A stretch of DNA of 64,000 nucleotides. It comes from Rostratula benghalensis (lineage: Eukaryota; Chordata; Aves; Charadriiformes; Rostratulidae). Shown here piece by piece: positions 46,130-59,110 of this stretch. Position 1 is the first letter of the stretch. Each line of letters opens with the position of its first letter. Both the position numbers and the translations under genes were made by a program. The notes under the pieces are model-generated. The model saw only the letters and a program-made list of their open reading frames with translations. It did not search any database and was not told the origin of the DNA. The stretch spans positions 1,709,832-1,773,831 of the forward strand of contig VXAI01000165.1 of assembly GCA_013399305.1 (NCBI GenBank), given 5' to 3'.

Positions 46130-46506
46130 TCTCTCAGCCTGAGGAAGAGAAAGCTCCTGGGAGACCTTATAGCAGCCTTCCAGTATCTGAAGGGGGACAA
46201 GAAAGCTGGGGAGGGACCGTTTGCAAGGGTATGCAGCTATAAGGACAAGGAGCAATGGTTTTAAACTCAAGCAGGGTTGGTTTAGATTAGACATTTAGAA
46301 GTTCTTTATGATGAGAGTGGGTGAGGAACTGGAACAGTTTGCCCAGAGAGGTGGCGGAGGCCCCATCCCTGGAGACATTCAAGGTCAGGCTTGAGGTTCT
46401 GAGCAATCTGACCTGGCTAAAGATTTCCTTCCATACTGCAGGGGAAGGTTGGACTAGATAACCTTTAAAGATCCCTTCCAACCCAACACATTCTATGATT
46501 CTATGA
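46130..46506 (+). repeat. CR1 LINE 3' part
   Basis: From CTCAGCCTGAGGAAGAGAA to ATTCTATGATTCTATGA, with the CR1 order of landmarks intact and a two-unit tail. Confidence 0.92.
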
Positions 46507-48240
46507 ATATCTCTCCACGATGAGCCTCCTCCACAGCAATCACTGCTGCACAGCTAAGCCAACCCTTTCCAATCAAGAAGCTTCAGCTTAATATCCACCC
46601 ATGCAACACCTGGATTATATAAACACCCAAACCAAAACCCCCTCAACAGCTTCACTCCATCCCATCAAAACTCCCCAGGAGAAAGCTTTTGCAAACCTTT
46701 TCGGCAGGCTATGACTGTTTTCTCCTGGATGCCTTCCAGCCTGCAGATCTCCAAGCTTTCAAACCTCACTTTCCCTATTGTTTGCAGGTTTTTTCCTCTC
46801 CACTTGCATCTAAAAAACTCCTTGCACTTACCAGTGTCACTGCTGAACTGGTTAAACCAACAGGTTTTTGGAAGGCAAACGAGGTTTAAAGCATCTGAAA
46901 TGCTGAGGAGCAACATTGCTACAAACAAAAAAATAAAAAATATCCTCCAGCTCTTTAAAGGTCCTTATGGGATAAGCTCGGCCAATATTCATGCACTGGA
47001 TGACACTGATTTGATAAACAAGCCAAGGAACCCCCCCCAGAACATTTGGCCTTTTTTTTTTTTGTTCATATATACATTTCTTATTTTCCCCCCCCTCATT
47101 TCCATGCATGCAGCATAGCTTGTGTCAAGCTCTCCAAAAAGCTATTTTTGGTCTGTCCTTGGTCGTGCACTTGCCAGATCTATTTGCCTGGCTGATTTTG
47201 TGAAAACCCAGTAAAATTCTTCAAGGCCTGACATACTTCAGTGAGTTCAAGCACAATTCAGAGTGGGTTTCAGAAGAACAGGGAACATCTTTCCAGCATC
47301 ACCGATGCTATTCAGCATAAACCAAACCAGAAGCTGAACCTACATGAATCCGACCTACATGCACAATATATTGAATATACTGGTCCTGTGCATTCTCCCC
47401 TCTAATGTCCCCCACAGGAAGAATTTGAGAGGCCCCTAACTTTGCAAGCTCCCCACATGCTTTAAAACAAGGTGAAACCCGCAACGTGCAACAGCTTCAA
47501 GCCTCTCCTGCCAAAAATAAAGACTTAAAATCACGACATCCTGATCACTCAATCACAGCCACAAGTAGGTGGAAGAAACTCTGCTGCTTCACCTACAGAG
47601 ATGCAGGCAGAACCACTAGAAAGTCTGAAGGCGCTTGAAAAAGTGTCCACATTTTCAGCTCTGTGAGATTTTATAAGTTTATCAGCGTTGACATTTTTGG
47701 CCTTTGGCCTAGAAAACCTTCCCTTCAACACCCTTCCCTTTTGGTTTCTCCCTCTTCTCATGAGAATAAGATGGAGTGCTCACTAGATAACAGTAGTAAC
47801 TGAGCTTAACCCCAAGGGTGCTCACACAGCACTCGGTATTGTCTGGCAAATGAACTCAAAACACATCTGTATTAGCACCTTCATTCCTATCCAGATGTGT
47901 TTAAGAAGTAGCTCACCCTTTTGTCCTCCCCCTTTCTGTGCTCTGATTCACTTCACTACAGGGCTTTGGGTGAAGCTAAACCAGAAGATGTGCTCCAGGA
48001 GTGAGCCCAACACAACTCAGCCCCCAATGGGCACTCAGTCCACAGAACCAGATTAGAGCTAGGCCTACGTGACCCACACCACCTCCAAAATGCTTCTGCC
48101 ATGGATGTCAGGATCTCAGCATCAACTGTCTCCCCTTCCACAAACCTGATTTTGTGCTGCAGAAGCACTTTTAAAAAGATACCACTACACTTGTGATCTC
48201 CAGTCTGTGGCATGGCCACTTCTCACAGTAGGAATAAAAT

Positions 48241-48618
48241 TTCTTACTCCAAGGGTGTCTAAAGACATAGTCAGAACAACCCCAAAAGGAAATGTATTAA
48301 GACAGACACAGTGCCAAGTTGCAGTTTGTTAAAAAAAAAAAAATCTTTTTTTTTTTAAATCACAGAAGTCCTAAAAGCCAAACAAATTAAAAAAAAAAAA
48401 TAATCAAAAGATATCAGTGTTTCATCCACATTCCTCACCACTTCTGTGCATCTCCAATCTCCACCCTGTCTCAGAATAAGATTTCTTACTCCAAGAGTAT
48501 CTACATAGTCAGAACGGACCCAAAAGGAAACAAATTATGATCAAGACATGTTGCCAAGTTGCAGTTTGTCACTGATATTTAATTTTAAGTCACAGAATTC
48601 CTAAAAGAACCCAAATAA
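48241..48618. repeat. 242-bp tandem duplication, second copy interrupted
   Basis: A segment starting TTCTTACTCCAAG occurs at 48241 and again at 48483, with both copies sharing CCAAGTTGCAGTTTGT, CACAGAA and CTAAAAG. The second copy breaks off at the N at 48619; its remaining half (ending CACTTCTGTGCATCTCC) appears only at about 49470-49530. The unit matches nothing I know. Confidence 0.8.
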
Positions 48619-48806
48619 NGGGGGGACAACTTCGCGATTCTTTCTTTTCACACTGGCCTTAAAGAGGATATATTAGAAGTTGAAGTAGGAAGGGAGCAAG
48701 CAGGCCGATGGCGCAAAGGGTACGTATTAAAAAAAATTATGGATTTCAAATGTGAAATAATATTGAAACGTGGCTGACAGAGACTCTGCGAAAAAAGTTT
48801 CTCTCT

Positions 48807-48846
<40 letters not shown>

Positions 48847-49468
48847 TCCCCTCCTGCTTGGAGCAGGGGCACAAAGCGGTGTCCTGGAGCGGGAGGGTTT
48901 ATCAGTTGTACTTATAGGCTTAAAACCTGTGTATGTTGATATTTTCTTGATTCTTTTACTCCCCATCCCGGATCTCTCGCGGAAAAGGCAAGCTTTCTAT
49001 ACATTAATGACATGCAGGCATGTAAGTGAATATGTCCGAGCCTCTGTATTTGTTGGTTTTGTAGCTTCAGTCCTACCGATGTCTTTTTTAAAGTCACCAG
49101 TGCTTGAAATGTTTGAACGTGTGCATGTCTCTGAGCGTTTTGCTGTGTTAGTGATGATATACCGCTTCACTTTCGGGAGATAACTTCTAGCTGGGAGTAA
49201 ACAAAACTTTTTTTTTTTTTTCTTTTTTTCCTCCTTTCCCCCCTCCCCCCTTTTTTTTTTATACTTAGTCACAAAAGGTGCTGTGCAATGGGCAAAAAGA
49301 CCCCTCTTTTAAAAACAAAGTCACTTTAATTCGAGTTAGAGGCTACCGGCATGCACTGCCATGTGTATTGTTATTTCTAGTTTGGATGAGATCTCCTTTT
49401 TTCTTTTTTTTTTTTTTTTTCTTCCAACTACCCGCTAAATTGAAGGGTTTTTTTTGGGGGGGGGAGGG
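48619..49468. other. Single N followed by about 850 bp that interrupts a duplication
   Basis: One undetermined base is followed by a G run and about 850 bp containing T runs (up to about 30) and more CG dinucleotides than its surroundings. It ends in a T/G run where the second copy of the 242-bp unit resumes. A 137-codon frame (48770-49183) includes the T-run and looks accidental. I do not recognise the sequence; it may be a misplaced or low-quality gap fill, or a real insertion. Confidence 0.65.
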
Positions 49469-50269
49469 AAATCAGTGTTTTTTCACATTCTCCACCACTT
49501 CTGTGCATCTCCAATCCCCGCCCTGTATCAGGTGGGAGTGTAACCAATGCCAAAGTAAGGGAGGATGGGAAAATAAAAAACCAGTTTAAATTATCACAGA
49601 AAGAGCCAGTTTGTGATTCAGCTGTGAAGTTGACTGCTGCACATTATGGGCTTGTGGTCTGCAAGTTGTAATCGAACTCCTTAAAAACAGCCCTGAAATT
49701 CGTATCACAGAGTGCAGAAGAGATTTGTCAGTTTGGGGGATTAGTTTGGATTAACTGAAGTCTGCACCAGCTTCTTCTGCTGCAACTCCCCAAAGGTCAC
49801 AGCATTATTTGCCACCTGGCACCAGCGGCACAGGAAAGCGAAGAGGTTCAAGGAAGATTATTTTCTTTCTTCTAAGATCTCTGTTATGAAGTTCATCTAC
49901 ATACACACTCCCACCTACCTCTCCCTACAGGGCCTACTTTAATTTAATTAAGCTTGCTGCATTAGAAGTGACAAGACTTCTTACCGATGTCTACATTTGA
50001 GCTGATTGTACACACGCTGGGAGACATCTCTTGGTGTGATACCATTTGTAAACCACAGAAATCCAACCACAAACAAATCCGTGCTTTTTTAAAAGTGTCT
50101 TTAGAGGAGGTTTCCTGGCTGTCACTAGAAAGTGATCCTCTGCCAAAACAAGCCACGCACAGAGCTAATGCAGAGTTGTGTGCCACAACCATCCTCTGCT
50201 GAATTGTGGGGTGGACACAACTCAATGCTGTGCCATTCTAGAAAGGCCAAGGAACAGGCAATAAAACAA

Positions 50270-50516
50270 AACAAGATGAAATGGCCTCAAATTGTGCCAG
50301 GAGAGGCTTAGGGTGAATATTAAAAAAAAATTTTACACTGAAAGGGCTATGAAGCCTTGGAAGAGGCTCCCCAGGGCTGGTGGAGTCACCATTCCTGAAG
50401 GTATGTAAAAGGTGGGTGCTGAGGGACATGGGTTAGTGGTGGGTTTTTGTCAGTGTTGGGTTGATTAGACTCAATCTGAAAGATCCTTTCCAACTTTGAC
50501 TATACTATGATTGTGT
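50270..50516 (+). repeat. CR1 LINE 3' part (variant tail)
   Basis: GGCCTCAAATTGTGCCAGG, GGCTTAGGGTGAATATTAA and the variant AGTGTTGGGTTGATTAGAC tail ending in CTATGATTGTG. Confidence 0.9.
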
Positions 50517-50529
50517 CATTTGATAATTC

Positions 50530-50760
50530 ACAAAATCATAGAATGGTTCAGGTTGGAAAAGACTTTCAAGAGCATCGGGTTCCAACCCCCCTGCCATGGG
50601 CAGGGACACCTCCCCCCAGACCAGGTTGCTCAAAGCCCCATCCAACCTGGCCTCGAACATTTCCCAAGGTGGGGCACCCACGCTTCCATGGGGAACCTGT
50701 TCCAGGTTCCCACCACCTTCACAGTCAAGAATTTCTTTCCAAAAATCTAACCTTGAGCCA
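50530..50760 (-). repeat. CR1 LINE 3' part
   Basis: AAAATCATAGAATGGTTCAGG through CAAGAATTTCTTTCC. It lies tail to tail with the preceding copy, 13 bp apart. Confidence 0.92.
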
Positions 50761-51214
50761 ATGGTGTGCTGTCCCTTCTGAAAACATGGCCCCATCCTCC
50801 AGCTGGGTGCAAAAGAAGAGTGAAGGGGGCAGCTTAGCTCGTTGTACAGCATTTCAGTGACCTTTGGGAATACACTTGGCAGTAAGTGAGCAATTTAATG
50901 CGTTCTCACAACACGTTGTAACCCTCTGTTCTGCATCCATGCCCCAGACAAGGCCTGGGACATAGGTTGTGATTGATTCAGCATAATTATAAAAAATAAT
51001 TAAAACTTGAGAAGATGTATAAATGCAATGAAAGCCACTTCTGAGCAATGGAGTCTCACCCTGGGTAACATTGATTTTAAGATCTTAAGTGTTCATTCTC
51101 TGTTCCGAGTTCAAATCACACTCTTCTGATCTTGATGCTATTCTAATCTGTTCTTTAGGAAGATAATGGCCAATTTGGTGATCTAAGGGCTTGATAAAGG
51201 GTTTATCAAATAAA

Positions 51215-51617
51215 TAAGAGAGGCTGAAAGCATTGGGGTTCTTCAGCCTGAAGAAGAGAAGGCTCTGAGGAGATATTATAACAGCCTTCCAGTACCTAAA
51301 GGGGCTCTAGGAAAGCTGGGGAGGTACTCTTGATGAGGGAGGGGAGCCATAGGGTAAGGAGTAATGATTTTAAACTAAAAGGAGGGAGATGTAAATATTA
51401 GGAAGAAATTGTGACTGTGAGGATGGTGAGACACTGGAACAGACTGCTCAGAGAAGCTGTGGCTGCCCCATCCTTGGAGGGGTTCAAGGCCAGGTTGGAT
51501 GGGGCATTGAGGAACTGTGTCTAAGTGGGAGATATCTTTGCCCATGGCAGGGGGCTTGGAACTGCATGAACTTTGAAGATCCCTTCGAACGCAAACCGTT
51601 CTGTGATTCTATGAACA
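51215..51617 (+). repeat. CR1 LINE 3' part
   Basis: From GAGAGGCTGAAAGCATTGG to GTTCTGTGATTCTATGAAC, with typical landmarks throughout. Confidence 0.92.
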
Positions 51618-52360
51618 TCTGCTCCATTTTAGAGCCAAGAAAAGCCAAGGCCAGAGCCAGCTGATTTGTTGGCAGCCTATGGGTGAAGCAGAGCATAAAC
51701 ATTTCACTTCACTGAAGTTGCAGGAGTCACCCCAGTTAACACTAGTCCTGAAATGCCCTCCTCTACCTGCAGTGTTTGCTGGAGACCTCTGTCAGCTCAA
51801 GTGAGCAGCGGGACCTGCACCCCTGAGATATGCCTACATCCCCTGGCCTTGGGATAAAACTGCAGGAGCCCCCTTTAAAGCAAAACCCAACACCTCCAGC
51901 ATCCTCTCTGGCATCCAGAAGCAACGTAGAGTTTCCAACTGAACTGTAAGGAGAGAAGCCTGCTGTGAACAGGCAAGAGGAAATGCCAGTTCTGGATGGA
52001 TTAAGGGTTCCATTCCTGCACGGATTAGCTCATGGCAAACAACAGCCCAGCAATCAGCGTGGGCAAAGTTGGGTCCCTTCCAGACTGTGTATCCCTAGAA
52101 GCTTTCCGGTGAAGGAAGTCAAATGCCACTGCTGTAGTGCTGCCCGGAGCTTGCCCCCATTTATAGAGGGAGAGTGAATCACAGCAGCTCAACAAATGGG
52201 AATACACACTCCCCCTTTTGATTCAAACCCATCTGTGAGGATTGCACTAATGCTCACATCAAAACCTCTGTGGCAGGAGGTCCCCTAAGCTCTCCCAGAG
52301 AAGCTGAAACCATGGCAAGCAAGATTTTACCTTTCATATAGGGGTGAGGTTACCATAGAC

Positions 52361-52866
52361 TTGTAGAATGGTTTGAGTTGGAAAGGACAATTAAAGGTTA
52401 TCCAGTCTCACCCCCTGCCCTGGGGAGGGGACACCTCCTACCAGACCACATTGCTCTAGGCCCTGTCCAAACTGGCCTTGAACCCCTCCAGGAATGGGGC
52501 AGCCACAGCTTCTCTGGGCAACCTGGGCCAGGCTCTCACCACCCTCACAACAAAGAAGCTCTCCCTAATATCTAGCCCAAATCTAACCTCTTTCACTTTA
52601 AAACCATGACCCATCATCCTATCATTCCACTCCCCCATCAAGAGTACCTCCCCAACTTTCCTGGAGTCCCTTGAGGGACTGGAAGGAGCTCCAAGGTCTC
52701 CCTGGAGCCTTCTCTTCTCCAGGCTGAACCTCTCAACTCTCTCAGCCTGTCCTCACAGCAGATGGGTTCCAACCCTCACAGCATCTTTGTGGCCTCCTCT
52801 AGCCCTGTTCCAACAGGTCCATGCCCTTCCTGTGCTGAAGACTCCAGAGCTTGACACAGTGCTGGG
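52361..52866 (-). repeat. CR1 LINE 3' part
   Basis: Starts TAGAATGGTTTGAGTTGG and reaches AGACTCCAGAGCTTGACAC. A minus-strand frame covering 52456-52641 survives. Sense to GDPD5. Confidence 0.92.
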
Positions 52867-55271
52867 AAGTGAAGAGATGCACAACAGATTTCTTTTCCTG
52901 ATTAAAGGATACTGTCTTGAAAAGACTAAAAAGCCAGAAAACTTTAACAACTTTACAGTAAGCCACTGCTGAGACCAGAGGAAATCACATACTGTGTTGT
53001 GGAAAAGTTTTGAAGTCAGATGGGTGCAGCAAGTGGGGTACCATAATTTTCTTTTCCAAAGCATCCCATGAAAACCCTTCACAGAGAGCATAAGGGGGCT
53101 TAGAAGGCTGCAAAAATAAACTCATATTCACAATTCAAGTGAGTTGGCTCTACTGATGCCTTGATCTTTTAACAATAGTCAATAAAACAGATGACAGTTC
53201 TTTGGAAGAGGGGTGCAAAATGCATAAGTAAACTAAAAAAGAAAAAACCAAACAGCTATTGATCCCCTTCTGACTTAAATCTCCTTAGCCTGGGGGCCCT
53301 CAAATCAAGAAAGATCATCACTAAGGTTTACTAAGGTTTGACTAAGGGAAGTCAAAACCCTAAACAACAGAGAAAGAAAAAAAATAATAATAAATCTTAG
53401 GAAAAAGAGGTAGCTTTTGCTACCGTGCAGGAAGCCAGCGTGACACCATGGAGGCTGAAGGGCAGCGAAAAGATCAGACAAGCGCGCTAAAAATCAATAG
53501 AAAAATTCCAACTCACTTCCCTACGCTCTGGCTTTGAACCAAAATAAAAAAAAAAAAAAAAATCTTTTATTGCTAGATTCATTATTTCAGGAAAGTGGAG
53601 AAACCGAGTCGCCTTTCAATCCTGCATTCCTCTCGGGTGTTAATTTATATTTCATGCTGCACCAGGAAATCACTCGTCATTAAATGTTATTGGCAGAGCA
53701 GACCCCCTCCTTTTCTCATTGCTACCTCGAGCAGAACCGAGGTTTATTCTGCCAAAACTGTTCAGAGATCCCCTTCTTCCTTTAAAATACCTACGTTTTC
53801 AACCTTCCAAATCCCAAACCTGACTGCTCTATGGTCCCATGTTCGGAAAAAGTCAGTGCAAACCAGAGCCATAAAAATATCTGACTCCTTTCCCCGCATC
53901 AACACTGAGTTATAATAAGCATCGTGCTGGGTAATCCAACCTAACAAGTTAGTTACAATTATTTTTCCCCCACTTTACCTGCTGATGGGATCTGTGTTCT
54001 GGTCAGAGGTTTCTGTCATCAGAGACACTAGGCCTGTTTCTAATAAATATAACCATCTACTGAAAAAAAAATCCCCACAGAAGTCACTCCACACTGAGAA
54101 AAATAGCAAGTGTACGTAGGTACCCTTGAGAATTGTCATCTGCACATATGTGAGGTTATAGTGGTCTCCATGTGCAGTGAACCAGAGGCTTGCTCCAAAC
54201 AAAGGTTTCTCTTAAGTGATCTAAAATTTGCCCTGGAGGAAGCTGACCCTCTTTGTGGGCTATATAAAGAGCCTCTGAAACCATCTTCTCACTTTCAACA
54301 CCTACAAACCAGATACTGTGAATATCTCTTTCCACCAACATTGATAGAAACATGTTCCACCTCCAGTCCCCATGACCAGAGAGGATTTTTACAATAATTT
54401 TGTGTACAAGGGTTTGCTAAAGAGCCTCAAACTTTCAGTCTGCTCCCTCCAGCATCTCCACAAATACCACCATTTGAGCCAGGAGCCCAGATGTGCCCGC
54501 TGGAGAGCCTCTCCCAACACAGCTTGCGTTCCCCAGCTAGAAACAAAGGAGCAATGGGAAGAACAGACTGGTTTCTGAATTGCCAATCATCTGACATGAA
54601 GAGTGCTCTTGTTCAAGTCAAAGTGCCTCTGGGAATTCATGGCTTTTAGCCTCCACGGCAGACCCTGCCTCATTCTCTGCCTCCTGAACACAGTAAACCT
54701 CCTGTTCATTCATTAAAGATAATTAAATAAGTAAATAAAACTCAAACTAGAGCAGGAAGCAGATTTTTGACAATGTCTCCCCCCTATTTTTTTTTTTTCT
54801 AGGAAAAAATTCCAATTGTGAAAAACTGAAGACTTTCATAGGAAATGCAATATTTTAAAGCAATTTCTTGCTGAAGGGCATCTCAGCCTGAGGCTGGAAT
54901 TTCTGGCCAGAAGAAACCCGAGAGAGACTGAGCCTTCCCAAAACCTGGTAGCACATTGTCAGAACATGCACAAGGAGACGGAGAACAAAAGCACGTGAAT
55001 CTGACCACGCATACACACAGAAGGAAAAAAAAAAAAAAAATCAAATGTGGGCATCTTTCTCCAGTTCCCTCCATCCAGCCATGCTACTAGAACAACTGCA
55101 GCTGCCAACTGGGCAATATGGAAAGGTCAAAGGGGAGAACCCAGAAGTCTGGAGGAATGATATGACACACTGAGGCAAGAGACAGTGAAAGACATCAGCC
55201 TCTTGAATCCTAACCTGCTGTTGTCAGCCTTGACACCAATCTCCTTTGCTTCTGGAACATAGGAGGTTCCA

Positions 55272-55492
55272 TTGAAATATGAGGAAAAACTTCTTCATGG
55301 TGAGGGTGAGGGAGCACTGGCAGGGGCTGCCCAGAGAGGTGGTAGAGTCTCCTTCTCTGGAGACATTCAAACCCCTCCTGGACACCTTCCTGTGTGACCT
55401 GCTCTGGGTGTTCCTGCTCTGGCAGGGGGATTGGACTGGATGAGCTTTCAAGGTCCCTTCCAATCCCTGATAGTCTGTGATTCTGTGATTAT
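55272..55492 (+). repeat. CR1 3' end fragment
   Basis: Same subfamily as the copy at 11690: GGGGCTGCCCAGAGAGGTGG, GGAGACATTCAAACCCC and TTGGACTGGATGAGC, with a tail ending GATTCTGTGATT. Confidence 0.92.
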
Positions 55493-55774
55493 TTGCATGC
55501 AACTCACCCTTAGGTCCATGTTCTGTTGGCTTTAGTTTTCTCCCCATCAGAGGCCAAATCCATAGCTTGAAAAGCCATCCTACATTAGTTCCACCCTGCC
55601 AGAACCAGGATCTCTAGACATCAGCCATTTTACACCACTTGGTTGATTTAATGTATCTTGGTTTAGGCCTGTTTACAATTCTAAGACTATTATCTGGGTG
55701 CAAGCCAGGGTTACTCAATTTTGTTAAAAGTACATCAAATTCACCAGAGCAAGCAGTAACTTTGAACCCAAACC

Positions 55775-56390
55775 CTCTATGATTCCAAGAGACCTTTAAA
55801 GGCCATTTAGTCCAAGCTCCCTGGCACAACCAGGGACAACAACTAGATAAGGTCAGAGCCCCACTGAACCTGGCCTGGAATGTTTCTAGGGATGGGGCAT
55901 CTCCCACATCTCTGGGCAACCTGGGCCAGTGTCTCACCACCCTCATGGCTCATGTCCAGCTTTTTAGTTACCTACACCTTCAAGTCCTTCTCCTCAGGGC
56001 TGCTCTCCCTCCCTTCATCCCCCCAGCCTGTATGGATACCAGGAGCTGCCCCCACTCAGGTGCAGACCTCTGGCACTTGGTCTCGTTGAACTTCACGAGG
56101 TTCACATGGGCTTGCTTCTTGAGCCTGTCCAGATTCCTCTGGGTGGCATCCCATCCTTCAGCCATGTCAACTGTACCACTCAGCTTGGTGTCACCTGCGA
56201 GCTCGCTGAGGGTGAACTCAATCCCTCTGTCCATGGCATTGATGATGTTGTTGATCAGTACTAGTCCCAGTACTGATCTCTGAAGGACACCACTTGTCAC
56301 CAGGCACTACATGGACATTGAGCCATTGACCACTACCCTCTGGACATGACTATCCAACCAACCCCCCAACAACTTCAAACGTTATGCTAG
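55775..56390 (-). repeat. CR1 LINE, includes reverse-transcriptase region, internal deletion
   Basis: The left end is a tail with GAGACCTTTAAAGGCCATTT. Near 55945 the sequence jumps from the 3' part to the reverse-transcriptase part, implying loss of several hundred bases. The right part encodes, on the minus strand, LSELAGDTKLSG and LDRLKKQAHVNLVKFN type segments. Confidence 0.9.
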
Positions 56391-57539
56391 TACCTCCATA
56401 ACTCCACACAGATCAAATGCCCAGATGTCCCCATCACTATACATCTAAAAACTCCTTTACCCATCCCTCCTTTTAAATTCAAGCTTTTACCCCAGGAGAA
56501 AGCACCCACCAGTTTAAACACAGACCTTTTAGAAAAGGTAAGCTGCACTAACCAAAGCATTTAAGTGACCTGTGGATGAATCTCATCACCATCTCCCTGC
56601 CACAAGGTATTTATCATTTTCCCACAGGATGCTGTAAATCTCCCTGTTTTACATTCAGACAGCATCCAGAGCCATCCAATACAACCAGACCCTTGAACTT
56701 GCAAACACAGCCAGACAGAGAAGGTGTTTTATCTTCCTGCAGTGCACACCATCCTTGTGTCCCTAAACACCTACCAGCCCAGGCACCTGCCTCTGGGAAA
56801 TAAATGGATTTTGTTGAAGGATCAAGGCCACAGAATCCTAAATAACTGCTTTCTTCTACCTCAAGAGCCAATACAAGAGCTGGACTCAAACTGGAGCACC
56901 ACCATTACTCTCAAATGTCTTCTCAGGTCATTTAAATTCATTCCCGGATACAATGAAGAGTTTACTAATGAGTCTTCATTACACTATTTTCTGACATTTT
57001 CAAGAATCAATTTCCTGTCGGCATGTATCAGTGTTAGCTTAGAGCAGGCAAGGGAGGCAAGCTAACATTTATCCAGTGAACACAAAAGCAAAACTGACGG
57101 TGTGATTCTCCATTTCCAGATTACCCAATTGGACCTCAATTCAAATAAACAACAACAAAAAAAAAATCTTTGAGTTATTAAATCGTTTCTAAAGATGAAA
57201 GTCGACTACATTTCCTGGCTGCACCCATTAGAACCAGAAACTGAGGGTAAACAAGAACAAATGTCAGCCAGAGCATTTTGTCAGTGTGAGCAGTACTTCA
57301 GCTCCTACAGTGAAGTTTCAAAATTTCACTAATAACTCATGTTAGGTGAACACATAGTCCTTATAACAGTGACTTGTGTGCTATAAATGTGAAGAGTTCT
57401 CCATCCCAGTCGTTTTTGAGCTCATTAGCCCTGAAGACGGTATCAAAGGTCAAATGCAGACCCCAATAAACATTTCAAGATAAATTAAATGAGGCAGCAA
57501 GGGGCCTCTGGCAGGCTCTGCTCCTAAGTAGCACCCAAA

Positions 57540-57870
57540 GCAAGGCCAACTCAGGTCAGGCTGCTCAGGGAAATGTCCCAGCAAGGTCCAAATGTCTCTA
57601 AGGATGGAAATTCCCACTCTCCTCTGGGTCCTGCTCCGGGGTTTGACCACCCTCATGGGAAGAAACTTTCCTAGCATCTAACTAGAATTTTCCTTGATGC
57701 AACTTGTGTCTGCTGCCTCTTGCCTAGAGCTGCCATCTACTCTACAACAAATCTTTAGGTAGTTGCAGAGAGCAGCAAAATCCCTCAGTTCCCTTCTCCT
57801 GCTACACAATTCCAGCTCTCAGCCTCTCCTCAAACACCTTGGGCTCCAGCTCCACCCAGTTTGGAGTCTG
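57540..57870 (-). repeat. Old, diverged CR1 LINE
   Basis: GTTTGACCACCCTCATGGG, TTTCCTAGCATCTAACT and CAGCCTCTCCTCAAACACC keep CR1 order on the minus strand. Both ends have decayed. Confidence 0.72.
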
Positions 57871-58649
57871 TCTGGGGCTCCCTAAAACCAAGGCAGGTTT
57901 TAAGGAGCCCCAAACCAGACCCAGTGACCAGATGTAGTCTCTCAAGTATCAACAGAGAGAAAACCCCACATCCCTCAAGCTGCTGCCTGCACCATCACTA
58001 GTACGATCCAGGATGCAATCAGCCTTCACTGCCAAAAAGCACATCCAATATGAATCTCATATTGCAGAAGGATATAACAAAGGGAAAGTACCTTGTACAC
58101 TCCAAGGATTTGAAGCATTTAAGTGAGCAAATCAATATGCTTGACTAGCAGATGTTGACCTACCAAACCTTACATACATCAGGAACGGAATCAAGGCGCC
58201 TGGGCTTTAACTCTCTCACCTTCAAGAGGCTGCAGAAGGATCAGGCTTGTCTTCCCTCTGTTGGATTTAAGACTCAGGAAGCCAGGAGAGAGAGCAGGCA
58301 GCAGTCTGCAGAACTCCACAGTGCATCAGTCAGCTCTCATAGCACTTTGTAACCTGTCCAAAGGCCTCATTACCTCTCCATCTAACAGCCAAGACCATGA
58401 ACACCTGGTGCAAATCTCTGATTGAACACATTCTCCAGCTCTTACTTTCTACTCTTCATCCTTAACTTTCTCTCTTCTCCCCATCTTTCCTTAGCACTTC
58501 AATTATCATAAAGTATGGGATTTCTTCCATTTGCTACATCTCTCTACAGGCATGGGATGGACTGATTGCAAGGATACATCTGTCTACTGATTTAAGCCAG
58601 TTTGGCCACTTCTTAAAAGAAGGTGCTGTCCTTCCTGTGCTATCCTTCT

Positions 58650-59110
58650 AGCACAGGAAGGACATGGACCTGTTGGAACAGGGTCAGATAAGACCATGGA
58701 GATGCTCCGAGGCCTAGAGCCCATATCCTATGAAGATGAGCCAAGAGAGTTGTGGGTGGCTTCAGCCTGGAGAAGGCTCTGTGAAGACCTGATAGCTCCT
58801 TCCAGTCCCTAAAGGGTCTCCAGAAAAGCTGGGGAGGGATGCCATAGGATGAAAGGGAAAGGTTTTAAACTGAAAGGAGGGAGGACGTAGATGAGATACG
58901 AGGAAGAAATTGTTCACTGAGAGTGTGGTGGGGCACTGGAACAGATTGCTCATAGAAGCTGTGGCTGCCCTATCCCTGGAGGGGTTCAAGGCCAGGTTGG
59001 ATGGGGCTTTGAGAACCTGGTGTGGTGGGAGGTGTCCCTGCCCAGGGCAGGGTGTGTTGGAACTGAATGGTCTTTAAGGTCCCTCCCAACCTGAACCATT
59101 CTGTGAGTCA
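58650..59110 (+). repeat. CR1 LINE 3' part
   Basis: From GGAAGGACATGGACCTGTTG to CCATTCTGTGAGTC. It has small deletions, including in the GGAGAAGGCTC segment. Confidence 0.92.

Noticed and set aside
48770..49183. 137-codon plus-strand frame with a poly-Phe run in the unlike segment
   Set aside because: Dominated by a T run; no similarity recognised and it lies in a doubtful part of the assembly.
48619..49468. Possibility that this segment is an endogenous retrovirus or LTR
   Set aside because: No TG...CA ends, primer-binding site, polypurine tract pair or pol-like frame could be seen.
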